Shown piece by piece: positions 53,717 through 64,000 of a stretch of DNA of 64,000 nt. The stretch comes from Amoebidium appalachense (taxonomy: Eukaryota; Ichthyosporea), in assembly GCA_963693365.1 (NCBI GenBank), contig CAVNZM010000007.1, forward strand, positions 4,588,001-4,652,000, given 5' to 3'. The number at the start of each line of letters is the position of its first letter. Within the stretch, counting starts at the first letter, position 1. The notes below the pieces were generated by a model. The model saw nothing but the letters and a program-made list of their open reading frames with translations, ran no database searches and was not told the DNA's origin. A program made the translations under genes and the position numbers.

Positions 53717-54723
53717 CTACCGCGTGGTGTTGCACAGGAAGTGCACTATGTCCCCCTCCTGCATCACATAGCCCTTGCCTTCCGTCCGTAGCTTGCCCTG
53801 TGCCCCTGTCAGCCCTGCTAGTCCCGCCCCCATCACCACCACGACCCCCCAGGGCAGCCAGTCACCTGTGCACGCACGGCCTGCATTGTCGTACAGTCCA
53901 CCAGGTCCTGCACGCTGCACACCTCTGCACGCACAAAGCCCCTCTGCAGGTCGCTGTGGATCACCCCTGCCTGCCCCCAGTCAGCACCCCCTTGCCTGCA
54001 AGTGGCCCCTAGCTGCAGCCATGACCACTGCAACACGGTTTGGCCCTTTTATGGGTGCTATTTGCATGTGTGCGCAGGCAGGGGGGGGAGGGGAGAGGGG
54101 GAGGGGGGGTGCTGCTCACTGCTTCTGGTGCCGTAGCACCTCTGCGCACGGGCCATGCACGGATCTCCTTCTCGCCTGCCGTGTAGAAGGACTGCAGCCC
54201 CAGCAGAGAGTAGATGGCCCGCCCTACGGCCGCTGTAAGCCATACCTGTCAGCTAATTACATCCCCCCTCCCACCACCACCACCACCATCACCCACAAGC
54301 CCGGATGCGCACACACACGCACGCACACACACGCACACACACACCCACCCACACACGCACACACACACACCCACCTACACCCCTGCTGTCCTCGTCCACC
54401 CCCAGCAGCTCCAGCATCTCTTTCTTCTCCTCCGCCTCATCGATGGCTGTCAGGTCCGCCTCTGCAGCCCCCCCCTCTGTTTTCCTCCCCGCAACACTGC
54501 ATATCATAACATCCACTCTGATCCCAGCCCCCTTCCCCCCCCCCCCCCCACCCGCCCATCCGGCCGCAACACCACACTATACCCCCCCTCCCCCCTTCTA
54601 CAGCACATAATGCCGCACGGACCTGTGGATGCACTGACCATGCACAGGGCTGCACCGTGGCTGTCCACATGCGCCCTGAGCGCCTCTAGCTGCCCCACCT
54701 GCCTGCAAATCAGTTTCATTCTC

Positions 54724-54756
<33 letters not shown>

Positions 54757-54886
54757 ACACACACACACCTGTGAGCCTGCGGCCAGTGCCGCCGCCTGGC
54801 TGTCATCTATGTTGGCCACATACAGCATGGGCTTGGCCGTCAGCAGCCCCAGCCGCTGGATACCCAGTCAGCAGAGGGCCCCCCAC

Positions 54887-54921
<35 letters not shown>

Positions 54922-56309
54922 CTCCCCGCCCCCCCCACGAACACACGCACCCCCGCACACACGCTCACCCCCCCCCCCCCCCCCCCCCCCCCCCCCACAC
55001 ACACACCCTGCATATGGTTGCATCTGCTGCTGGTGCACTGGCCTCTAGCAGCGTGCGGATGGGTTGGTCCCTGTCGATGGCCTGCACACAGTCAGCCAAC
55101 CCCCTCCTCCCCCTCCCCTCTCCCCCCCCCTTCCCCCTCCCTCCCCTGCCCACCACCACCGCCCTTCCCCCGTGGCCTACCTGCTGGCAGGCCAGGAGGG
55201 TGGAATAGACCTTCTCATCGTCGGCCGTCTTCTTTTTTTTGCTGCAAGAAGGCCCCCCCGTTAGCCCACGCCCCCTCCCTCCCCCCTCCCCGCCTCCCCC
55301 TTCCCCACCCCCGGGAGGCCACGCACCCAGCCTTCTGCAGGGCATTGCTGACTGTCTCTGCATCCTTCAGCAGCAGCTCGGTCTCTATGACCTCTGCATC
55401 CCGCCTGCTGTCCACCCCCCCGTCCACGTGTGTGATGCCTGGCCCCTCGAAGCAGCGCACCACGTGCAGTATGGCGTCCACCTGCAGCCCCTGTCAGCCA
55501 GTCGTGCCCCCACCGTGCCTGCAGGCAGGCCCAGGCACACACCTCGCGTATGTGCGACAGAAACTTGTTGCCCAGCCCCTTGCCCTCGCTGGCCCCCCTG
55601 CCACCTCACGTCAGCCCGGCCTTCCTACCCAGCCCCCTCCCTGCTGCGTGTGCTCCCTCCAGCCGTGTTCACGCACTTGACTATGCCGGCTATATCCTGC
55701 ACGCCCAGGGGGTATCAGTGGCCTGTCCTGGTCCCAGGGGGGGTTTGCCAAGGGCACACACCACCAGGCGCACGTGGGCCGGCACGAGGGTGCTGCTGTG
55801 CACGTGCTGCTGGATGGTGCGCAGGTTGGCATCGTGCACGGCGTGTATGCCCGTGTTGGGCTGCAGCAACCCGTCAGCCTCCCTCCCTCCCCAACCCCTC
55901 GTCCCCACCAGCGGCCTTTCACCTCGATAGTGCAGAAGGGGAAGTTGCTGGCCGCAGCACCGGCCTTGGTCAGGGCGTTGAACAGCGTGCTCTTGCCCAC
56001 GTTGGGCAGCCCCACTATCCCCGCCTGCCCGGAACCTCTCAACAGTCAGCAGCCGCTCCCGCTACACAGCCACGCTATGCAAAGGCACAGTAATACATGA
56101 GCAAAAAACATCACACCAACACAAGCCCGTGCGTTGAACCCTCTGAGCCTTCCCCCTCCACACACACGCACATGCACACACAAGCACACACACACACGCA
56201 GCCACGCAGCACGCACCTCCAGGGAGGACAGGGAGGCCCGTGGCGGGCTGCTGCTGAACCCCCGCCGCAGCAGGCCGGCGCCCACCCTGCACGCTGCAGT
56301 CCCAACCAT
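53717..56309 (-). CDS. YchF/OLA1-type ATPase, probably organellar
   Basis: Fourteen exons: 56309-56217, 56024-55923, 55860-55762, 55696-55677, 55597-55543, 55481-55327, 55241-55181, 55081-55007, 54855-54769, 54698-54623, 54461-54381, 54232-54120, 53970-53866, 53797-53717, giving 400 aa. YchF proteins are Obg-related P-loop NTPases that prefer ATP and associate with ribosomes. Motifs: Walker [10 protein letters not shown] (36-44), [29 protein letters not shown] (from 99), [47 protein letters not shown], and the C-terminal TGS domain [20 protein letters not shown]. The N-terminal 31 residues ([20 protein letters not shown]...) are Arg/Ser-rich without acids until the end, as in mitochondrial targeting peptides. 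Exon 4 is only 20 nt. Head to head with ALKBH6. Confidence 0.93.
54720..54998. repeat. Poly-C and (CA)n runs inside YchF introns 8 and 9
   Basis: Poly-C runs at about 54726-54756, 54890-54918 and 54969-54996, two of them followed by CACACACA. On the sense strand they are poly-G directly after (GT)n at the donor side of each intron. Confidence 0.95.
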
Positions 56310-56841
56310 AGTGCCCGCACAGACAGGCAGTGTGTGCCGCAACCACAACCCCGGAACTGGTGATAAATGGGAGCCGACACGTGACAAAAGGAGTGGTGTT
56401 TGCGCAATCACAGGTTTTATTGTTGCCTATAAATGGCGATTTTCTCCGTAAGGGTATTGGCTTTTGCAGCAATCACATTTTGATTGGCTGTAAGGGCACC
56501 TGCTAGATCACGCAGTTCTACATTTTGAAGGCCCAGCCACGCAAGGCCTCCTATTCTCCTTGCAGCCACCCAGCCACCGAACGGTTACGGATGTGACTGG
56601 ACAGGCAGAGCTGTTTGTACAGTACTGAGACACAGGGAGGGATTACGCACTACACCGGGGGGGAAATTTACTGCTACGGACACAGGAGTCGACAAATTGA
56701 CTTGGCCCCTGGCCAACAGCCAAAAAGCGCACGGCACACTCAGCGCACCACCTGACCCGGCGCCACCAAGCTCCATCATCGACCAACCCAGTAATGCCTG
56801 TACGTGCGCGTGTGCAGGGCAGGGCATAGGCCGCAGGCAGC
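56310..56841. promoter_or_regulatory. Divergent promoter between YchF and ALKBH6
   Basis: The 532-bp gap holds TGATTGGCTG at 56481-56490 (CCAAT toward YchF), CAATCACA nearby, and CCTATAAATGG at 56427-56437, which is TATA-like on the plus strand. No other gene fits. The shared element use is inference. Confidence 0.45.
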
Positions 56842-58105
56842 ATGCAGGCGCTGGAGGCCTACCGTGTGCAGGGCGCACCGGAGGTGATCTACTACGTGCC
56901 GGACTTTGTGACTCAGGAAGAGCACGACCAGCTGTGGGCCCACGTGCGTCAACCCCCCCTCCCCCCCTCCCCCCCCCCCCCTCCTCCTCCCCCTCCCCCT
57001 GGCGCGTGCTGACACCCCACGCCAGGTCTATGGCGTACCGCCGGGCCGCTGGAAACAGCTGAAAAACAGGCGGCTGCAGAACTGGGGTGGGTGGCTGCCC
57101 TGAGCACATATAACGAGCCTGGGCCCCTAGACGGCTGGGTCTGGGCGGAGCAGCCACGGAGATACTCACTGGGGCTGCACTGCAGGCGGGCTGCCACAGC
57201 CAAAGGGCATGGTGGTCGAGGACCTGCCTGAGGTGCGCACCCACCCCACACACAGGCCATAGGGGAGGGCAGGGGAGAGGGGGGGGGGGTGGGGGGGGGT
57301 GGTTGGGCACGTGCAGTACAAAGGCGAGCCACAACCAGCCACGGGCAGCTGGTAGTGGTGTGTGGCAGGGTGTGGGTTTGAAAAGAGGCCATATGCGGCA
57401 AAAGGGGAGGGACGAAGGGGAAGGGGGGGGGGGCAGGGGGGAAGGGGACGAGGTTCAACGGTGGGGCAAGGGCAGTGACGTGAGGGGTGCAGTGGCTGGG
57501 CAGCTTTGGGCTGCGGCTGCAGGGGCTGGGGCTGTTTGAGGGGGGGGCACCCAACCACGTGCTGGTAAACGAGTACTGCCCGGGCCAAGGCATCATGGTG
57601 CGTGCAAAAGGAGGGGGGGAGGGGGGGGGGGGGGGGGAGGGGGGCTGATATAGTGCTGCAGCCGCACGAGGATGGGCCGCTCTACTGGCCCACCGTGGCC
57701 ACGGTCAGCCTGGGCTCCCACACACTGCTGGACTTCTATCCCCACCGCTCAGACTGCGGCACGGCAGACGCAAACCCCTCGGAACCCGAGTTTTCTCTCT
57801 ATGTTGCCCCCCGCAGCCTGGTGGTGGTACGTCCTTGCACACCCAGGGAGGTGGGGGTTGAGGGGGGGCACTGAGGTGTGGTGCAGCTGCTGCAGCGGGC
57901 CTACACACACTACCTGCACGGCATTAGGGAGATGCACACAGACACCCTACCTGCCACCCTGGCAAACAGCGCCCAGCTGCCGGCAGGGCTGCAGGTGGGG
58001 GCACAGTGTGAGCGGCAGACACGGGTGTCTCTGACCATCCGCCACGTGCCTAAGGTCGTCAGCCGCAGGTTGCAGGACACAATGCTGGCCCGCCTGCGCA
58101 GGTAG
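56842..58105 (+). CDS. ALKBH6: ALKBH6-type 2-oxoglutarate/Fe(II) dioxygenase
   Basis: Six exons: 56842-56943, 57026-57086, 57186-57232, 57493-57597, 57662-57826, 57887-58105, giving 232 aa, close to the family length. AlkB homologues oxidatively demethylate nucleic acids or proteins; the ALKBH6 substrate is poorly defined. Motifs: EVIYYVPDFVTQEEHDQLW; VPPGRWKQLKNRRLQNWGG; NHVLVNEYCPGQGIM; iron ligands in PHEDGPLYWPTV (H107, D109); LGSHTLLDFY; APRSLVV; distal ligand H171 in YTHYLHGI; and Arg206/Arg212 in RVSLTIRHVPKV for 2-oxoglutarate. All five introns are GT-AG; introns 1, 3 and 4 contain G-rich or C-rich runs. The ATG is the first in the exon and follows an intergenic gap shared with YchF. 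Confidence 0.93.
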
Positions 58106-58257
58106 CGGCCTACCCCTGCACTGGGTCTCGGTTTCTTTTTTTTTATTTTCTTTTTATTTAGTTATTTCTTTGTTTCTTTAAGTACTCATTGGTTTATTTT
58201 TTTTATTTCCTTTTTCTTTATTTACTTATTTGAAATTGGGGGTCCGGGGGAGGGAGG

Positions 58258-58292
<35 letters not shown>

Positions 58293-59621
58293 CTTGTTGT
58301 GCCCCACGCTTGGGGGCCTACGTAGTGCGCGTTGGTATCCTCCGTGCACATGGGCCTGCCTGTGTGTGTGGTGTCTGGGTGCATGCACACTGCCTGCAGG
58401 GGGCTGCCAGCCCATGGGCATGGGGCTGCTGGGGGCTGGTGCTTGGGGGTGGGTCGATGGGAGTCGTATTGTAGAGGCCAATCGGCCGTAGGCTAGTCTG
58501 GCCTCCACCACCATGGCCTAGTATGCAACATGGTGCTAGAACAATCTGGCATGCACATATGCGGGTGGCATTGCCAAGGGCACCACCAGACTGGACTAGA
58601 CTACAATCACTCTTGGGCAATGGACAGAGCACAGCCTGAGTTTACTGGTGTGGATGGGCCCGTGCCATCAACATATTGCAGAGGCTATGCCATCAGATGT
58701 TCTTGTGATATACCCCCCCTCCCCCCCCCTCCCCCCTCAGCCCACCCTGGGTCCCCGTTTGCAACCCCCTGGACATCCTGTTTTTTCTTGCCCTTTGCAT
58801 GCCCGGAGCAACCACATTCTGTGCGCTGACACCATCCAGACTATTGATTAGCACACTGCACAGAGTAGGATGACTCTGAGAATGAGATATTTGTGAACAT
58901 GGCACTGCTAGCGTGATAGTCCAGTATATCCAAGCTTGATACAGCCACCCCACGTGGTTTTGGCCTGAAAGTTTATTCTCAAAAGCCACATGCCGTCTTG
59001 GCCACATTTTCGTGCGCTATAAAGCAGCAGTATGCGTCTGCTGCTTGCCGCATGGCATGAATGTACATGTGTGTGCATGTGCGAGTCAGTGTGTGTCGGA
59101 CGGCCTATGTGTGTCCCGCACGCTGCATGTCCGTGTGCATGCATGTGACAGTCACAAGTGTGTGTGTGTGTGTGTTGCCAGTGCTAGTGTGTGTGTGGCT
59201 ATATGCATGTCTGTGCTGTACATGTGCAAATATGTGCAGGCCATATGCATATCTGTGTTGAACATGTGCAAATATGTGGAGGTGTATGACCTATATTGAA
59301 CCTTCGTAAACACACTGTCTGGTGATACTGTGCTTTTATTTATTGTGCTTGTGTCACCGGGTGTGTTTGTTTTGTGACCTGTCCATGTGTGTGCTTTTTC
59401 GGTTGTTACCGCCTTATCATCTTCTGTAATGCGCATATCCCCCTTCCCTCCCTCCCTCCCCCCCCCCCCCCCCCCCCTCTCAAGCTTGATGATAAAAAAA
59501 AAAAGATATTGGGGGGGGAGATTTCAGAGATGACAATGCACACACCGACACACACACACACACACGCGCGTGCGCGCGCGCGCGCGCTTGTTGAACATCA
59601 CACCGTGGCACATCCCTCCCT

Positions 59622-59654
<33 letters not shown>

Positions 59655-59926
59655 AGCCCCCTTTCCCCCCGACCCACCCAGCCAGCCCTCCCCTAGCCCC
59701 ATCCCTACCCCCTGTTGCCCTCTCCACGTCTTCTGTGTCCCTCACAGTAAGACTTACGTCCTGTCCCTCGCTCTACTGTACATCAGTGTGCCCACTACGA
59801 GTTCCGGGCCGCCTCCCACCTGCACGCACACATGCACACACACAAACACACACACACTGAGACACACTCACACTCACTCACTTGACACTCACACTCACAC
59901 ACACTCACTCCCAGTCAAATACACTC

Positions 59927-59979
<53 letters not shown>

Positions 59980-60000
59980 TCCCACTCTCCCTCTCTCTCA

Positions 60001-60045
<45 letters not shown>

Positions 60046-60446
60046 AAAACACTCAACACACACATGCGCGGGCGCGCGCAAGCACCGTCACACACACAGA
60101 CACACACACCGTGGCACGTCTCTCTCTCTCTCTCTCTCCCTCTCTCCCTCTCTCCCTCTCTCCGTCTCTCTCTCTCTCTCCCTTTCTCTCGCTCACTCAC
60201 TCACTCGCGCTCACACACACACATACACACTACTAATGTGAAGAAGAAAACCGTGCACTGTGACCCACACACACATGCACGGAGGCACCCACACAGGCAT
60301 GCATGGGCGACACACGCAGGCACCTGGCGCATCCTGGCTCTGCCCTATAATAAGGCAAATGTACGATATAGTCTGCACAGGTCCAATGTTCACCGTTTTT
60401 TACTTGCAAAATAGGAGCTGCCTCAAAAGTCAACTGTGCAGACGCC

Positions 60447-60488
<42 letters not shown>

Positions 60489-60788
60489 CGCGCGCGCGCG
60501 CGTGCACACACACAACCACTTAACTGACACGGCATGGTGTGCTCAAATTGTGGTGGTACATTATGATGCAGGCACACACTTTCTCACTCTTTATCTCTAG
60601 ATCTCGCATTCCCCCCTCCCCCCCCCCCCTCCCCCAGCCCCTCCTCTCACCCTTTCAAGAGGCTCCCCCCTCCCCCCTCCCCCCCTCCCCCCCCCCCCCC
60701 CCCCCAGCCCCATATCCGAAGTTCTACCAGTGACGCACAGACAGGTTGGGTGCATGCATCACCAACAAAATACATCATTACAGACACG

Positions 60789-60870
<82 letters not shown>

Positions 60871-62835
60871 GCACGCACACAAACCTTGCACATGTCACAC
60901 AAAACCGTGACACACTGTGAGAGTGACGCAGTTCTGACTCAGACAACGAAGGCAAGAGCAGTTGGTGGGTACATAATAATAAGGGAAGGGAGTGCAGGTG
61001 AGGATGCAGAGTTGAGGTGTGACCCGTGTGCACGTACGTACACATGTTTTGTTTTTTTGTTTTTTTGTTTTTTTTGTTTTTTTGGGGGGGGGGGAGGGGG
61101 AGGGGGGGGGGGGAGGGAGAGAGGGGGGGAGGAGGATCGTTATCCGGAAGGGAGGATCATCCTCTCCTGCTAGCTAGAGCTAGGGAATATATGGTAATGT
61201 GTTGGGCGAACTTACGAGGGGGGGGGGGGGGGGGGGGGGGGGCATCATCAGCCTTCGGATCTCGATATTTATTCCCCCCTTCGATTTCCCCCCTTCTCCC
61301 CCGCTGTACAACGGGACCCCCCTCTCCCCCCCTTACCCCCAGGGGGGTCGTCCCGGGCGCTCCCCTGCGCATGCGGCCCGCCCGGCGGCCTGGGCGTTAC
61401 ACAGTGTGATCAGGCCCAAGTTTCTACTATTGGTTTTGCCAATACGGCGCAGGCCTTGCAGCAGCTTGGGGGTGATTCATCGAATCCGGATGGTTGTTGT
61501 GACATCTGTTACAGCACGCTGTACACTCATGCATGCTGTTGGGAGAGTGATGTTGGCGCTCAAAAGACCGGACGGCACGGTGGCTTATGGAATAGGACAC
61601 TGGAGGTATAAAAAGGTAAAGAAAATGAAGTATGCATGTTGGCAAGTGTGCTGGTAGGCTAATCAACATGTACAGCCTAGTAGAGCAGCAGTGACTATGA
61701 GTAATCTGCAGTCATTTGTCACAATCATCGCGAATCATATTGGGACGTGGGCGGGTGCAAAAACAGGCCGAGCCAATGCGGACAGATCTGCCATGGCCCA
61801 GCGCACAATAGCGCACAATGGAGATGACCATGGCCAAGCGGCCCGCACATGCCACGTGCAATATCCTGACATGCGTGAGACATACAAATAGTGGGGGAGG
61901 TACACAGACGTTATAACATGTACACAGCGTTTGCATGCGCCGAGCCTCAGTGCGGAGAAGGGTCATCTCAGACTAACTAATATTAGTGCTGACCATAAGG
62001 GTGCTGCTGGCTGGTCACCAACGCCATGCCCAGGTAAGGCACCATGCTACCGCTCTGCCTCTCACTAAGCCCAAGGGATGCATGCTATTTTGTACATGTG
62101 GGTGTGCATACATGTTCGCATTACTGAGTACCAGAGACTCGAGTCAGGTAACGGAACTCAACCAGGTTGTGGGCGTCCAATCAAAACAGATGCGAAAAAA
62201 ATTTGCCGCCCTCTTGGAATGCTCTGCGCAGCAGTGATTGGTCTCTCTTAGTTCCAAAAGCACCAAACATGGCAAGCAAAACATGTCTTGACTTATGGGT
62301 TAGCCAATCACAACGCACCATTTCATAAATCGGTACACAAGTTGAGTTGCCACGACAAGTGACCCTCGCGCGGAAACACAAGAATATTCGTGATATATTA
62401 GCCTTTCATGAGTTTTTGCGGTGCTGCCATATATACTTTATATATGTCGCTGCAAACGGAGCTGGAAAAATACTCATACATATCACATTACCGTAAAGGC
62501 TCAAAACATGCCGTGACCGCGAAGACCACAGCTGCACAGAGCTGATATATCTATCGCTGCGCAAGGCGCTGAACCCCACCTGAGACAATCAATCAATACC
62601 ATAAATACCGGGAGCATCGTAGCGCTTTTATTTCTCTTCTTATACAAAATAATACATAGGGGCCTACAATAATTATCATAAGGCCTCTATAGTCCTGGAC
62701 CCTCTTGGTTCTCACTGAACTTCTCAGCCAGATTCACCGCCTTCTGTTTTGCATTCCACGTCATCACTGACCACCTAAAAATTTGCCGTCCTCTCAAAAC
62801 TGATCGTTTTCATTGGTTTCCGCTTAGGAGTGGTG
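58106..62835. other. Intergenic DNA, microsatellite-rich, no gene seen
   Basis: T-rich patch at 58128-58220, poly-G at 58259-58292, poly-C at 59460-59477 and 59622-59654, (CA)n tracts at 59935-59977, 60006-60042, 60449-60485 and 60789-60867, CT-rich at 60120-60180, poly-C at 60684-60705, T/G runs at 61055-61115, and poly-G at 61217-61242. The 61.5-62.8 kb part is unique and contains three CCAAT-type boxes (about 62168, 62236, 62301) without a recognised gene. Confidence 0.65.
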
Positions 62836-62848
62836 GTGTATATAAAGG
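62810..62848 (+). promoter_or_regulatory. CCAAT and TATA elements of the secreted-protein gene
   Basis: CATTGG (reverse CCAAT) at about 62812-62817 and GTATATAAAGG at 62838-62848. The start codon is 150 bases downstream, so transcription would begin near 62870 with a leader of about 130 bases. Confidence 0.6.
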
Positions 62849-62999
62849 TCTGATATGCTCGATGGGGCTGTCACAAGGACACACAATCGCTTTGTGGTGT
62901 TTAGAATAAGTTCATTCGCAGTTGCTGGTAGGGACATGCAGTATAGCTAGCTGATCCATAAACAATTAGTATCATTCAGAGCCCCATCCAAACACAATC

Positions 63000-63701
63000 A
63001 TGCTAGGCAAGAGCTCTCTAGTTGTGGCCCTAGTGGCCTCTGCCTCTGCCTGGCCCACGGCCCAGCGTGGGGACCTGCAGCTCTACATCCCCAACTGGGT
63101 GGGCTCGTGGTTCCCCAGCTTTCTGGAGCGTCGCCAGGCCCCGGGCGATGGCGCGCCCGCGTCGTGCGCAGGGATGTGCAGCAAAACATACAGTGGCGCC
63201 CTCATGAAGGGTGGCCGGCGGGTGGCCGTGCGCACAGAGATGGAAGGCGACGGCAACAACGGGCAGGGCAATGGGCAGGGCAGCAGTGGGGGGGCCACGG
63301 CGGCCCTGAAGTTTCCCGGTGACCCCACAAAGAAGGGCCTATACCGGCCCATGGGCATTGCATTCACAGGGCCGGCCAGCAGCCACGTGGCGGTGCTGCA
63401 GGAGGCCGGCATTGCGTCTGTGTTTGTGACCAGGCTCATGGGCGTCATGGACCAGAAGGTCGATGGCGCCACCACCGAGGGCACGGTGTGTGTGGACCTG
63501 GGCGAGAACAACATGATCCAGGTGCGCGCAGACACGGCAGAGGGGTTTGCCGCCGACACGACGTTCAAGCTGTGGGTGGTGGACCAGGACAAGTGGGAGC
63601 AGATGGACCCGTGTGTGCCCACATTCAGCGCTAAGCTGCGCAACCGCCTCAACGAGAGGGAGGTCAGTGATGAGCGCACCGTGGACAGCACCAGGGGCTA
63701 G
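63000..63701 (+). CDS. Predicted secreted protein of unknown family
   Basis: Intronless, 233 aa. The first 17-20 residues (MLGKSSLVVALVASASA then WP) form a classic signal peptide with a small-residue cleavage site. The mature part has few cysteines (two in SCAGMC, one each in VCVDL and DPCVP) and a Gly/Asn/Gln-rich linker (GDGNNGQGNGQGSSGG). A beta-rich segment follows (ALKFPGDPTKKGLYRPMGIA, HVAVLQEAGIASVFVTRLMG, FKLWVVDQDKWEQMDP). I recognise no domain. G/C-ending codon use matches its neighbours and there is a good TATA promoter, so it is likely expressed. Extracellular or endomembrane location is inferred from the signal peptide. Confidence 0.75.
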   Translation: MLGKSSLVVALVASASAWPTAQRGDLQLYIPNWVGSWFPSFLERRQAPGDGAPASCAGMCSKTYSGALMKGGRRVAVRTEMEGDGNNGQGNGQGSSGGATAALKFPGDPTKKGLYRPMGIAFTGPASSHVAVLQEAGIASVFVTRLMGVMDQKVDGATTEGTVCVDLGENNMIQVRADTAEGFAADTTFKLWVVDQDKWEQMDPCVPTFSAKLRNRLNEREVSDERTVDSTRG

Positions 63702-64000
63702 GTGGTTTATGGCTATAGAGTTTAGACATGTATATCTGATGCACAGCTGTTATGCACGTATGAATGTGGGTCTTCTGTAAATAAGCTAGTCTTTGTGTCT
63801 CGGCCACATGCCCAGAGCCTGTGCCCGTGGTCGTTCAGGGAATTATTCAATACATACATATGTTATTCATCTTGTTCTGTGACAGTTCATCATTTATACA
63901 GCAGCTACAATTGCCGACCGCCAGTACCTGTGTGAGCATTTCTGCTTTACATGGTCAGGTAGATGTTACATGCACAGACGGAATCCGTTAGCTAGGTTAG
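63702..64000. other. 3' flank of secreted-protein gene
   Basis: Contains GTAAATAAGC at about 63776, a possible variant polyadenylation signal 75 bases after the stop. No further gene is seen before the window ends. Confidence 0.5.

Noticed and set aside
62160-62320. Divergent promoter with three CCAAT boxes
   Set aside because: Motifs are real, but no gene lies on either side within reach, so I only mention it in the intergenic entry.

Overview
This window is nuclear DNA from an unidentified eukaryote. The evidence is spliceosomal GT-AG introns, CCAAT and TATA-type promoters, and proteins confined to eukaryotes (clathrin light chain, kinesin, RCC1, KDM4-type and SMYD-type enzymes, ALKBH6). 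Coding DNA is GC-rich. Many introns are 50-70 nt and carry CTGAC a few bases before the acceptor AG. Non-coding DNA is crowded with poly-G/poly-C runs, (CA)n and (GA)n microsatellites and minisatellites. A kinesin-6-like motor and a SMYD protein fit a unicellular relative of animals/fungi or another protist better than a land plant, but the species cannot be named from this sequence. I saw no rRNA, tRNA, CRISPR array or prokaryotic operon.

Layout: 4.5-7.2 kb (-) KDM4-like JmjN/JmjC demethylase; 11.4-13.2 kb (+) RCC1 with AT-hooks, convergent with 13.4-19.1 kb (-) iron-containing alcohol dehydrogenase; 25.4-26.2 kb (-) clathrin light chain; 27.6-31.5 kb (-) kinesin-6-like motor; 34.0-40.3 kb (-) SET/MYND protein, head to head with 40.8-42.2 kb (+) major facilitator transporter that has two frameshifts; 50.8-52.2 kb (-) unrecognised zinc-knuckle protein with one frameshift; 53.7-56.3 kb (-) organellar YchF/OLA1 ATPase, head to head with 56.8-58.1 kb (+) ALKBH6; 63.0-63.7 kb (+) secreted protein of unknown family. 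Exon chains were rebuilt by hand. They keep frame through 4-18 introns per spliced gene, which strongly supports the models.

The genes are unrelated housekeeping functions (chromatin, Ran cycle, vesicle traffic, cytokinesis, organelle translation) and are not a pathway cluster. Two divergent pairs have intergenic gaps of about 500 bp, and a CCAAT box lies upstream of most genes.

The most striking pattern is in the introns. In the alcohol dehydrogenase gene three minisatellites are built from the exon-intron junction itself, so the last exon bases plus the 5' splice site are repeated in tandem; a fourth case with a weaker match is in the SET/MYND gene. Other arrays begin a few bases downstream of a donor. 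This looks like tandem duplication at AG|GT junctions creating or enlarging introns. A second discovery is a short non-autonomous element present in two copies with perfect 8-bp target-site duplications.
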